Positions 1 through 7,206 are shown, counted from the first letter of the stretch. The stretch: 7,982 nt of DNA from Planctomycetota bacterium (GCA_016209665.1 JACQVT010000039.1:1-7982), one strand, 5' to 3'. The notes: generated from the letters alone by a model not told the origin. Numbers and translations: made by a program.

Positions 1-1
1 C

Positions 2-427
2 ACGGGTACGCTGACCAACGCGGCGGGCGGTGTGATCGACGTGCTCGCGGGCGCCAGGGAGGGGGCGCGAACCCTGAGCGGCAACCAGATCGACAACGCC
101 GGCACGATCAACGTGAGCGGGGCCGATCTGAGCTGCACCCTATCGGGCACGAACCCCACGTTCACGAGTACGAGCACCATCGCCATCACAGTGGACTACA
201 AGGTCCAGATCCGCGGCGGGACGGCGACGTTGGCGGGGACCCTGGAAGCAAGCCTCAAGACCGGGCTGGACCCAGCCGCCGATACCACCTTCGATGTGAT
301 CACCATGACTTCTGGCACGATGACCGGTATGTTCAACCCGTTGATCCTGCCGCCTCTGGCCGGCGATCGGCATTTCGAGATTACTTATCCGCCGAACAAG
401 GTTGCGCTGGTGGTCAGGACGGGGCCG
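2..427 (+). other. End of a beta-helix / autotransporter-repeat-like region
   Basis: Visible residues 1-142. The start reads GTLTNAAGGVIDV and then NAGTINVSG, the Gly/Asn/Thr-rich rungs typical of right-handed parallel beta-helices in filamentous and autotransporter-like proteins. It closes with GTATLAGTLEASL, a TTFDVIT strand and a final strand ending NKVALVV, which resembles the capping segment that follows such helices in planctomycete surface proteins. The helix probably extends far upstream. The assignment is by pattern only. Confidence 0.7.
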
Positions 428-3400
428 AACCCCGCGCCGATGATCGCCAACATCCCCGACGCCACGATTCTGGAAGGAGCCGCTTATATCGGCCCCCCAC
501 CCATGTTGCTGCAGGGCAACCCGCCGATTACCTGGTCGCTCGTCGCGGGGCCGGAAGGGATGACGATCAACACCGTAACGGGCGTGGTGACCTGGCCTGG
601 GCCAACCACGTCCGGCAGCCCTTTCACCATTACGATCCGGGCGGCCAACGACGTAGGAAGCGGAGACGAGACGTGGATACTGACCGTCACGGTCCCGGCA
701 CCCATTATCGCCGATATCCCCAACGCGTCGGTCCTGGAAGGCACGGCGTATACGGGCCCAACGCCAACCGCGACGCAGGGGGCGCCGCCGATCACCTGGT
801 CCCTGGTAAACGGGCCGGCGGGCATGACCATCGACAGCAGCACCGGCGTGGTTTCCTGGCCATCGCCGACGGTGGCGGGGAGCCCGCACACGATCACTAT
901 CCGGGCCGCCAATGCAGTCGGGGACGATGAGGAAAGCTGGCAGCTCACCGTCATTTCTAAGGCGCCCCAGATCGCTGCCATCGCTGACGCGACGATCCAG
1001 GCCGGCGTGGCCTACACCGGCCCGACGCCGACCCTGATTACGGGTGCGCCGCCGGTGACGTGGTCGCTTGCGGCCGGTCCGGCGGGCATGACCATCGATC
1101 CGGCCACCGGCGTGGTTTCCTGGCCCGATCCGGCCGTGGACGGCAGCCCGCATGGCGTCACCATCCGCGCGACCAACGATTACGGCAGCGATGACGAGAC
1201 GTGGCGGCTCACGGTCATGGTGCCGCCCGTTATTGCGGAGATTCCGGACGGGTCGGTGCAGGAAGGCCAGCACTACACCGGCCCGACGCCCGCGCTCAGC
1301 CCCGGCGGCGGCCCCGCCCAGTGGACGCTCGTCACCGCTCCGCCGGGCATGGGCATCGACGGCAACGGCGTGGTCTCCTGGTGGGCGGTTCTGGAGGGCA
1401 GCCCGCACACGATCACCATCCGCGCGAGCAATCCGTTCGGGGAAGACGAGGAGACCTGGCATCTCACCGTCGAGCTTGGTTCGCCGGTGATTCAGGGCCT
1501 GGCCGACGATACCTTCGCCGAGGGGCAGCCCTACATCGGCCCGGCGCCGATCCTGACCCGGGGCAACCGCGACGTGGAATGGTCGCTGGCCGCCGGGCCG
1601 GCGGGCATGACCATCGATCCGGCCACCGGCGTGGTCCGCTGGCCAGATCCGACCATCGTGGGCAGCCCGCACACGATCACCATCCGGGCCGCCAACCCCG
1701 TCGGGCAATCCGACGCCACCTGGCGACTCGTCGTGGTGGTCGAGCCAGTCATTTCGCAGATCCCCGATGCCGCCGTGGACGTCGGCACGCCGTACACCGG
1801 CCCGACGCCGGTGCTCACCCCGCCGACGCTGGTCACCTGGTTGATAGTCGAGGGACCGCCGGACATGAGCATCGATGGCAACGGCGTCGTCCACTGGCCG
1901 AATCCGACGCTGGAGGGCAGTCCCCACGCGATCACGATCCGGGCGGCCAATGTCGCCGGGCAACACGAAGTGACGTGGCACCTGACCGTCCGGCCGATCG
2001 CACCCGTGATCGCCGCGCTCGGCGACGACTACCTGGTGGACGGCCAACCCTACTCTCGGTCCGCGCCGGCACTGCTGAAGGGCACGCCGCCGGTGACCTG
2101 GTCACTCGTGGAGGCCCCGGCCGGCATGACGATCGATCCGGATACGGGCGCCGTCACGTGGCCCGTTGCGCAGGCCGCGGGCGCCCCGCACACGGTGACC
2201 ATCCGCGCGACGAACGCCGTCGGCAGCGATGACGGAACCTGGCGGATCGGCTTGCTCGTCCCCCCGGTCATTCTCGAGATCCCGGATGGCACGGCCATCG
2301 AGGGCCAAGCTTACACCGGGCCGTTGCCTGCGCTGGCGCAGCCGACTCGCGCAACCTGGAGCCTAATCGCCGGTCCGCCGGGGATGAGCATCAGCGCCGC
2401 CACTGGCCGGGTCTCCTGGCCAACGGTTACCGGCCAGGACAGCCCGTTCACGATCACGATCCAGGCCGAAAACGAACTGGGCGACGATCAGGAGAGTTGG
2501 ACGCTCACGGCGGTCTCCCCCCCGGTGATCGCCGACATCCCGGATGCGACGATCAATGAAGGGGTTGCGTATACGGGACCGGTGCCCGTTCTCTTGGGCG
2601 GCAGCCAACCTGTGACCTGGTCTCTGGTGGCCGGCCCTGAGGGGATGACCATCGATTCCGCGACCGGCGTCGTATCCTGGCCCGCGCCCGTGGGATCCGA
2701 CGCGCCCTACGTCGTGACGATCCGTGCCACCAACGCCGCCGGCAGCGACACCGAGAGCTGGCAATTGCTGGTGCCGGTGAGCTACACGGCGGTTGTTGCC
2801 GCCGACGTGAACATCGCCCCGGCCGGCACCCCCGTCAATCTAACCGGCATTGCCACGTACCTGGATACCGGCCTGCCCGCGCCCAATGTGCCGGTGACGA
2901 TCCGGATTCGCGTCAAGGGGACGCGACGTCTCATCGAGACCGCAACGGACGAGACCGGCGCGTTTACGACGGTATTCCAGCCACTGCCGGGAGAGGCGGG
3001 TCGCTATGTCGTGGGGGCGGAACACCCGTCCGTTGCGCTGGACCCGCAGCAGGATGAGTTCCTTCTGGTCGGCATGCGGATAACGCCGAAATCCGGCTCC
3101 TATCGCCTCGCGCCGGGCACACCATTGTCGGTGCCCATGGAGCTGCGCAACCTGGGTGACACCCTGCTGACCGGCGTGGGCGTGGCCGTCGAGGGCGCGG
3201 CCGCAAACCTGAGCGTGCAGTTCCCGGCGCCGGGCACGCTGGATCCGATGGCGGTGCTGCCGATCAACCTCGAACTCTCCGCCGGCGACGCGTCGGTTCA
3301 GCACCACGACGTGAAGCTTGTTCTCACCAGCAATGAAGGGGCGCTGGCCGAGGCAACACTCCATGTACAGGTGGTGCCGCTTGTGCCGCAACTGGCCGCC

Positions 3401-6400
3401 ACGCCCGCCTCGATCAGGGTCGGCATGGTGCGCGGCATGCAGACGGTGACGCAGTTCGAGCTGACCAACACGGGCGGGGCCCCGACCGGCACGCTGGATG
3501 TTCTGATCCCCTCGGATCCATGGATTTCGCTGGGATCACCGCCCAGCATGGGACCGCTGAATCCGGGCGAAACCGCGGCGGTAATCCTCCGTCTGTCCCC
3601 GGGAACCGATCTGCCGCTGGGCCTGTACCAGGGCTCGCTCTGGATCGGGCAGCAGGACGGGACCGGCGTGTCCGTGCCGTTCGAGTTTCACGCAATCTCC
3701 GACGCGCTGGGCGATCTTAAGGTCATCGCCGAGGACGAGTACACGTTCTTTGCCGATGGCGCGCCGCGCGTAGCCGGAGCCCGGGTGGTCCTCACGGACA
3801 TCCTCAATGCCACGATCGCCGAGGGCGTCACTGGCGAGAACGGCGAGATCCTCTTTCAAGACCTTCGAGAGGGGACGTACGTCCTCGAGCTATCGGCCGA
3901 CAGGCACGACCCGGACCGCGGACCGGTGACGGTCAAGCCGGGCACAACGGAAGAGATTTTCGCCTTCCTCCCACGCCAGCTCGTGACCTACAGTTGGATG
4001 GTGGTCCCGACGGAGATCCAGGACCGCTACCGGATAACGGTCGAGGCGGTGTTCGAGACGTATGTCCCCGCCCCGGTGGTGACCGTCGACCCGGCGCTGG
4101 CGACCATCCCCGCCGACGTGGACGAGGCCCAGGTGGTCTACACCTTTACCAATCACGGTTGGATCGCGGCCCAGGACTTCCGCCTGGTACTCCCCACGCA
4201 CCCGCGGTACGACGTCCTCCCGTTGGTGGACGCCGTGGACGAAATCCCCGCGCGCACCTCGATCCAGGTGCCAATCCTGTTTCGGAAGAAGAGCACCGCG
4301 GCCCAGGGTGCGTTGGGACAGCCAGTGCTTGCGTCGACTGAGTCCTGCGGTGGAGGCCACGAGGGTTTGATCGCCCTGGCCGCCCATTATGACTATATCT
4401 GTGGCGCTAACATCGAAAGGACCGTGAATATGACGGTCATCGGCTACGCCATAGACGCCCTGCATCTACGGAACTTAGAGGGGATAATCCTCACAGCGTG
4501 GTGTGCTTTCGCTGACCTGACAGGATATGGGCGCACTTGGGGCCACAGTGGCATGGGCAGGTGGAGTAGGGGGACCCGAACACCACGTAGAGTGTTTTCG
4601 GGGGGGGAGGGGAGTGCTGGCTACGGCGGCTTCGACTGCACCCCGCCAGACTTCGGCTCCTTGCCCATGAACGATTCGACTGCCGACGCGGCTTCAGCCG
4701 ACGCGCACGCGGACGCGGGTGAAAGTCCGCCCGTCAACAAAGGTCAGCCGGAGTTGCAGGAGGAACCTCAACCGGCCGGCGTCTGCGCCCGAGTCCGCAT
4801 CCGCATCGAACAGGATGCGGTCCTGACCCGCACCGCCTTCCTGGGCACGCTGGAGATCGAAAACACTCAACCCGACATCGGACTCGAGAACGTCCGGGTC
4901 ATCCTGCAGATCACGGATCCGAACAGCAGTCCGATGGACGATCGCTTCGCCGTCATCGGGCCCGAACTGACCGGCATCAGCGACGTCGACGGCGGCGGCG
5001 TGATCCCGCCGAGCGCGTCGGCGAGCGCGCGGTGGACGTTCATCCCCACGCACGATGCCGCCCCCGAAGGCCCGACGCGCTACCTCATCGGCGGCGAACT
5101 GAGCTACACCGAGAACGGCACATTGGTCACGGTGCCGCTCCTGCCGGACCTCGTTACTGTGTACCCGGAGGCGCGGCTGGACCTGAAGTACTTCCTCGAG
5201 CGCGACGTCTACAGCGATGATCCCTTCACCGACGACGTGGTCGAGCCGGCCGTGCCGTACTCGCTTGGCCTGATGGTTACGAATTACGGCCGCGGCCAGG
5301 CGCGGAACCTCACCATCACCTCGTCTCAGCCCGAGATCATCGAAAACGAGAAGGGGCTGCTGATGGACTTCCAGATCATCGGTACGCGGGTGGGCACCGA
5401 CGCGGTGATGCCGTCGTTGACCGTCAATCTGGGCGACGTCGACCCGGGCAAGTCGGCCGTGGCACAGTGGATCATGACCGCCTCGCTCCAGGGACGGTTC
5501 TGCCACTATGAGGCGTCTTTCGAGCACATCGACGGCCTCGGCGACCCGCGCCTGTCGCTGATCGACAGTGCCACCATCTTCGAGATGCTCCACGCCGTTC
5601 GCATGGACGCACCCGGCGACCTCGGACTTCCGGACGATGATGGCCTGCCCGACTTCCTCGTCATCCGCGAGGCCCCGCCGCCGCAGCCGGGCAGCAACTG
5701 CACGGTGGAGGATAACGATGATGCGCCCACTGCCATCCACTCCAGTGAAGGCCCGATCCTGCCGGTGAACGCGATCCTGGACGGCACGATCGACGGTGCT
5801 CCCTCGGAGAGCGACCTGGAGGTCGAGCTGACCGCAATCGTGCCCGGCGGTTGGGTGTACCTGCGGGTCGACGACCCGGCGGCCAATCAGTTCCGCCTGA
5901 AGCAGGTGATTCGCTCCGATGGGCGGGAGATCCGCGTCGGCGATAACGCCTGGCAGACGCACCGCGTCATTCGGCTTGAGGGCCAGCCCCCCCGGCCGCA
6001 GGATCGGCTTCATCTTGTAGACAAGGACAGCACCGGCTCTTATCGGCTTATATACGCTCCGCCGCTGGACTCCGATAGCGATGGGGTGCCGGATCGTAGA
6101 GACAACTGTCCTAACCACTACAACTCCGACCAGGCAGACTGCGACGGAGATGGGAAGGGTAATGTCTGTGCCATCGCAGAGGGGGTAAGTCAGGACTGTA
6201 ACCTCAACGGCATACCCGATAGCTGCGACATGGCTGCCGGAACCAGCAAGGACTGCAACGCCAACGGCGTGCCCGATGAATGCGACATCGCCAACGGGAC
6301 CAGTCGGGATCTCGATCACGACAGCGTGCCCGACGAGTGCGACCTGTGCCCGAACACCATCTCCGGCGCGCCCGTGGACGAGCATGGTTGCTCGCCGCTG

Positions 6401-7108
6401 ATGGCCCGCAAGATCTTCTACAACAACTCGTACTTCGACGGCAACAAGCCCGGCATCGATCCGGCCCCAATTGCGGGCCCCAACAACGACGATTCCGACG
6501 CGATCGATCCCGGCAAGGAGCCGCTCATCCCGGGCTACGGGATGGCCACGTCTGCCAACTGGACTGGCTTCGCCCAGGGCATCAACGGGCTGATCTACGA
6601 TGTTAAGGATCCGAGCCGGGCGCCGGTGGTAGGTGACTTCCTGTTCAGGACCATCGGCAAGGCCGGCACCTCGCCGCCGGTGGTGGTCGCACCGAGCGCT
6701 TTTGCCGTTCTGCCCGGCGCGGGCGTGAACGGCTCGGACCGGGTGGTCATCACGTTCTCGTCTTGGCAGACCGGAGGCGCGCCGGGGGGAACATGGCCTT
6801 ACGGCTCCGTCCAGAACACCTGGCTGCAGGTGGACATCGGGACGGGGTTCGGCCTGCCAGCCCCTGACACGCACTACTGGGGCAACGCCGCCGGCGACAC
6901 GGGCCAAGGCAACATCCCTCCGAACATTCTCGTGAACCCGACGGACGAGATCTGGATCCGCACGCATCCGACGACGCCGCTGAACCGATCGCCGGTGCAA
7001 GACATGGCCGACGTCAACAAGGACAGTTTGGCGAACCCGACGGACCAGGTCTATATCCGCACGCACGCGACCACGCCGCTCAACTGCGTGCGGATGGTCG
7101 TCAGATGA
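2..7108 (+). CDS. C-terminal 2368 residues of a giant modular extracellular protein (5' end outside window)
   Basis: The frame is open from the window edge to a TGA at 7106-7108. A GTG at 32 could be read as a start, but the ten codons before it (TGTLTNAAGG) continue a beta-helix pattern and no Shine-Dalgarno sequence precedes it, so the true start lies upstream. From N to C terminus the protein shows a beta-helix end, nine Ig-like repeats, several beta-sandwich-like segments, a Cys- and Gly-containing linker, conserved modules of unknown function, thrombospondin-3-like repeats, a planctomycete-type C-terminal module and two dockerin-like loops. No hydrophobic anchor or catalytic motif was recognised; the end is NCVRMVVR. 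The likely role, by inference, is a secreted or surface-bound structural or adhesive protein, with calcium bound by the Asp/Asn-rich C-terminal part. A signal peptide would be outside the window. The family style is widespread in planctomycetes, but the ligand and partner are unknown. Confidence 0.96.
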   Translation, partial: TGTLTNAAGGVIDVLAGAREGARTLSGNQIDNAGTINVSGADLSCTLSGTNPTFTSTSTIAITVDYKVQIRGGTATLAGTLEASLKTGLDPAADTTFDVITMTSGTMTGMFNPLILPPLAGDRHFEITYPPNKVALVVRTGPNPAPMIANIPDATILEGAAYIGPPPMLLQGNPPITWSLVAGPEGMTINTVTGVVTWPGPTTSGSPFTITIRAANDVGSGDETWILTVTVPAPIIADIPNASVLEGTAYTGPTPTATQGAPPITWSLVNGPAGMTIDSSTGVVSWPSPTVAGSPHTITIRAANAVGDDEESWQLTVISKAPQIAAIADATIQAGVAYTGPTPTLITGAPPVTWSLAAGPAGMTIDPATGVVSWPDPAVDGSPHGVTIRATNDYGSDDETWRLTVMVPPVIAEIPDGSVQEGQHYTGPTPALSPGGGPAQWTLVTAPPGMGIDGNGVVSWWAVLEGSPHTITIRASNPFGEDEETWHLTVELGSPVIQGLADDTFAEGQPYIGPAPILTRGNRDVEWSLAAGPAGMTIDPATGVVRWPDPTIVGSPHTITIRAANPVGQSDATWRLVVVVEPVISQIPDAAVDVGTPYTGPTPVLTPPTLVTWLIVEGPPDMSIDGNGVVHWPNPTLEGSPHAITIRAANVAGQHEVTWHLTVRPIAPVIAALGDDYLVDGQPYSRSAPALLKGTPPVTWSLVEAPAGMTIDPDTGAVTWPVAQAAGAPHTVTIRATNAVGSDDGTWRIGLLVPPVILEIPDGTAIEGQAYTGPLPALAQPTRATWSLIAGPPGMSISAATGRVSWPTVTGQDSPFTITIQAENELGDDQESWTLTAVSPPVIADIPDATINEGVAYTGPVPVLLGGSQPVTWSLVAGPEGMTIDSATGVVSWPAPVGSDAPYVVTIRATNAAGSDTESWQLLVPVSYTAVVAADVNIAPAGTPVNLTGIATYLDTGLPAPNVPVTIRIRVKGTRRLIETATDETGAFTTVFQPLPGEAGRYVVGAEHPSVALDPQQDEFLLVGMRITPKSGSYRLAPGTPLSVPMELRNLGDTLLTGVGVAVEGAAANLSVQFPAPGTLDPMAVLPINLELSAGDASVQHHDVKLVLTSNEGALAEATLHVQVVPLVPQLAATPASIRVGMVRGMQTVTQFELTNTGGAPTGTLDVLIPSDPWISLGSPPSMGPLNPGETAAVILRLSPGTDLPLGLYQGSLWIGQQDGTGVSVPFEFHAISDALGDLKVIAEDEYTFFADGAPRVAGARVVLTDILNATIAEGVTGENGEILFQDLREGTYVLELSADRHDPDRGPVTVKPGTTEEIFAFLPRQLVTYSWMVVPTEIQDRYRITVEAVFETYVPAPVVTVDPALATIPADVDEAQVVYTFTNHGWIAAQDFRLVLPTHPRYDVLPLVDAVDEIPARTSIQVPILFRKKSTAAQGALGQPVLASTESCGGGHEGLIALAAHYDYICGANIERTVNMTVIGYAIDALHLRNLEGIILTAWCAFADLTGYGRTWGHSGMGRWSRGTRTPRRVFSGGEGSAGYGGFDCTPPDFGSLPMNDSTADAASADAHADAGESPPVNKGQPELQEEPQPAGVCARVRIRIEQDAVLTRTAFLGTLEIENTQPDIGLENVRVILQITDPNSSPMDDRFAVIGPELTGISDVDGGGVIPPSASASARWTFIPTHDAAPEGPTRYLIGGELSYTENGTLVTVPLLPDLVTVYPEARLDLKYFLERDVYSDDPFTDDVVEPAVPYSLGLMVTNYGRGQARNLTITSSQPEIIENEKGLLMDFQIIGTRVGTDAVMPSLTVNLGDVDPGKSAVAQWIMTASLQGRFCHYEASFEHIDGLGDPRLSLIDSATIFEMLHAVRMDAPGDLGLPDDDGLPDFLVIREAPPPQPGSNCTVEDNDDAPTAIHSSEGPILPVNAILDGTIDGAPSESDLEVELTAIVPGGWVYLRVDDPAANQFRLKQVIRSDGREIRVGDNAWQTHRVIRLEGQPPRPQDRLHLVDKDSTGSYRLIYAPPLDSDSDGVPDRRDNCPNHYNSDQADCDGDGKGNVCAIAEGVSQDCNLNGIPDSCDMAAGTSKDCNANGVPDECDIANGTSRDLDHDSVPDECDLCPNTISGAPVDEHGCSPLMARKIFYNNSYFDGNKPGIDPAPIAGPNNDDSDAIDPGKEPLIPGYGMATSANWTGFAQGINGLIYDVKDPSRAPVVGDFLFRTIGKAGTSPPVVVAPSAFAVLPGAGVNGSDRVVITFSSWQTGGAPGGTWPYGSVQNTWLQVDIGTGFGLPAPDTHYWGNAAGDTGQGNIPPNILVNPTDEIWIRTHPTTPLNRSPVQDMADVNKDSLANPTDQVYIRTHATTPLNCVRMVVR
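434..2779 (+). repeat. Array of nine Ig-like (He_PIG-like) repeats
   Basis: Nine tandem domains start near nt 434, 695, 959, 1223, 1478, 1742, 1997, 2261 and 2519, with lengths of 261, 264, 264, 255, 264, 255, 264, 258 and 261 bp. Each follows the scheme PxIxxIPDAxxxEGxxY, then TGPxPxL, then TWSLVxGPxGMTID, TGVVSWP, SPHTITIRAxN and ETWxLTV. This resembles the putative Ig domain He_PIG (GLTLD...TGVISG...TITVTATD), but a Trp replaces the usual Gly after the GVV strand. All nine domains keep three Trp positions; repeat 4 has a fourth Trp (SWWA) and repeat 7 has lost the YTGP motif (YSRSAP). Such arrays usually act as stiff spacers or adhesive stalks in extracellular proteins; the specific role here is unknown. 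Confidence 0.9.
2780..3712 (+). other. Three further beta-sandwich-like segments following the Ig array
   Basis: Three segments are suggested. The first (about 2780-3075) has the look of an alpha-2-macroglobulin- or invasin-type Ig domain: APNVPVTIRI, then DETGAFTTVFQPLPGEAG and an ending in QDEFLLVGM. The second (about 3076-3395) carries PLSVPMELRNLGDTLLTGV and a terminal HVQVVPL strand, like NEW3/CARDB-type Ig domains in which a 'relative/neighbour' strand contains LRNLG. The third (about 3396-3700) repeats that plan with TQFELTNTGG and LNPGETAAVILRLSPG. Boundaries are by eye. These domains are common linkers in large secreted proteins and carry no visible active site. Confidence 0.65.
3713..4295 (+). 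other. Carboxypeptidase-regulatory-like domain and adjoining conserved domain
   Basis: The first part (about 3713-3970) shows the carboxypeptidase-regulatory/Cna-B-like plan: a mid strand AGARVVLTD, the hairpin GVTGENGEILFQDLREGTY, then VLELSADRHD. It leads into SWMVVPTEIQDRYRITVEA and FETYVPAPVVTVDP, a segment that I recall as conserved in many very large bacterial surface proteins, followed by an Ig-like strand set with VYTFTNHGWIAAQDFRL. No function is established for the second part. The segment ends at the basic FRKKS, just before a variable linker. Confidence 0.65.
4296..4789 (+). other. Variable Cys/Gly-containing linker with atypical codon use
   Basis: This segment joins two well-conserved parts of the protein and has no recognisable fold. 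It contains isolated cysteines (TESCGGG, YDYICGAN, TAWCAF, FDCTPP, AGVCARV), a Gly/Ser/Arg stretch around 4530-4635, then an Ala/Asp/Glu/Pro-rich stretch (about 4675-4775). From about 4451 to 4620 codons that are rare elsewhere in this gene cluster together: CTA, TTA, ATA, ACA, GGA, AGG, CGA, CGT and AGA. An eight-G run lies at 4600-4607. The frame stays open and both flanks are conserved-looking, so the segment is probably translated as read. Confidence 0.7.
4790..5655 (+). other. Large conserved module of unknown function
   Basis: Visible residues about 1597-1885. Landmarks are RIEQDAVLTRTAFLGTLEIE, a strand with VRVILQITD, the turn WTFIPTHDAAPEGPTRY, then YFLERDVYSDDPFTDD, a PEIIENEKGLL motif, SLQGRFCHYEASFEHIDGLG and a closing DDDGLPDFLV. 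I recall closely similar strings in other giant bacterial and archaeal surface proteins, where they follow the PAPVV segment found here at about 4067-4082; this is from memory and unsearched. The strand-rich pattern suggests several beta-sandwiches. The density of conserved acidic and aromatic residues is higher than in the Ig array, so this may be the functional core rather than a spacer. Confidence 0.65.
5656..6060 (+). other. Conserved module ending in LHLVDKDSTGSYRLIYA
   Basis: This region begins with a Pro-rich hinge (REAPPPQPGSNC) and an acidic stretch (VEDNDDAPT). It continues with strands GGWVYLRVDDP, FRLKQVIRSDG and NAWQTHRVIRL, and closes with LHLVDKDSTGSYRLIYA. The strand pattern suggests a single beta-sandwich. 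I recall similar strings next to the preceding module in other large surface proteins, so the two may form one unit. No function is known to me. Confidence 0.6.
6062..6397 (+). repeat. Thrombospondin-type-3-like calcium-binding repeats (19-residue units)
   Basis: The segment opens with DSDSDGVPDRRDNCP, a classical thrombospondin type 3 motif. It continues with four units of exactly 19 residues (57 bp) at 6131-6187, 6188-6244, 6245-6301 and 6302-6358. The core is DCNxNGxPDxCDxAxGTS; unit 1 is a variant (DCDGDGKGNVC) and unit 4 replaces the first Cys (DLDHDSVPDEC). It closes with CPNTISGAPVDEHGC, the form seen where such repeats precede OmpA-type domains. Regularly spaced Asp/Asn and paired Cys imply calcium binding and disulphides, and so an oxidising extracytoplasmic location. 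The DCNxNGxPDECD variant is, from memory, typical of Phycisphaerae-type planctomycetes. Confidence 0.88.
6407..6904 (+). other. Planctomycete-type C-terminal surface module
   Basis: The module starts RKIFYNNSYFDG and runs through DDSDAIDPGKEPLIPGYG, ANWTGFAQGINGLIYDV, DFLFRTIGK, then GAGVNGSDRVVITF, NTWLQVDIGTG and HYWGNAAGDTG. I recognise the sequence of landmarks (FYNxSxFDG, AIxPxKxxLxPG, GINGLxxDV, GAGVxGSDRVxI, WLQV, GNAxG) as a recurrent C-terminal module of planctomycete secreted proteins that directly precedes a dockerin-like pair, which is also the case here. Its function is unknown; the position suggests a role in export, anchoring or assembly. Confidence 0.75.
6935..7084 (+). repeat. 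Pair of dockerin-like NPTD repeats
   Basis: Two 51-bp segments, 6935-6985 and 7034-7084, lie 99 bp apart and differ at about 8 positions. They encode NPTDEIWIRTHPTTPLN and NPTDQVYIRTHATTPLN. The second is preceded by ADVNKDSLA, so DVNKDSLANPTD (from nt 7010) supplies the D1-N3-D5-N9-D12 ligands of a dockerin/EF-hand-like calcium loop. The first loop is degenerate, reading N-I-P-P-N where D-V-N-K-D stands in the second, so it probably binds calcium weakly or not at all. Type I dockerins also come as duplicated loops, but no cellulosome context is visible. Confidence 0.75.
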
Positions 7109-7206
7109 ACGTTGCGGTGCATGGCGAGCCCGCCACGCTGTGGCTGCTGATTCGCCCGCTTGAATCGTGCCGCGGCCACACCGGGGAAAAGTGGTAGGCG
7201 TAACCG

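Noticed and set aside
140..2047. 635-codon open frame on the minus strand across the Ig array
   Set aside because: It is antisense to an unmistakable repeat-domain protein, is rich in Arg/Gly/Asp/His as expected from complemented G+C-rich codons, and shows no domain of its own.
434..2779. CRISPR-like or satellite array
   Set aside because: The 255-264 bp periodicity is protein-level domain repetition in an open frame, without identical short repeats and spacers.
4451..4635. Frameshift or pseudogene in the giant gene
   Set aside because: The frame stays open, both flanks carry conserved motifs in the same frame, and no alternative frame gives a better continuation. The oddity is kept as a codon-usage finding instead.
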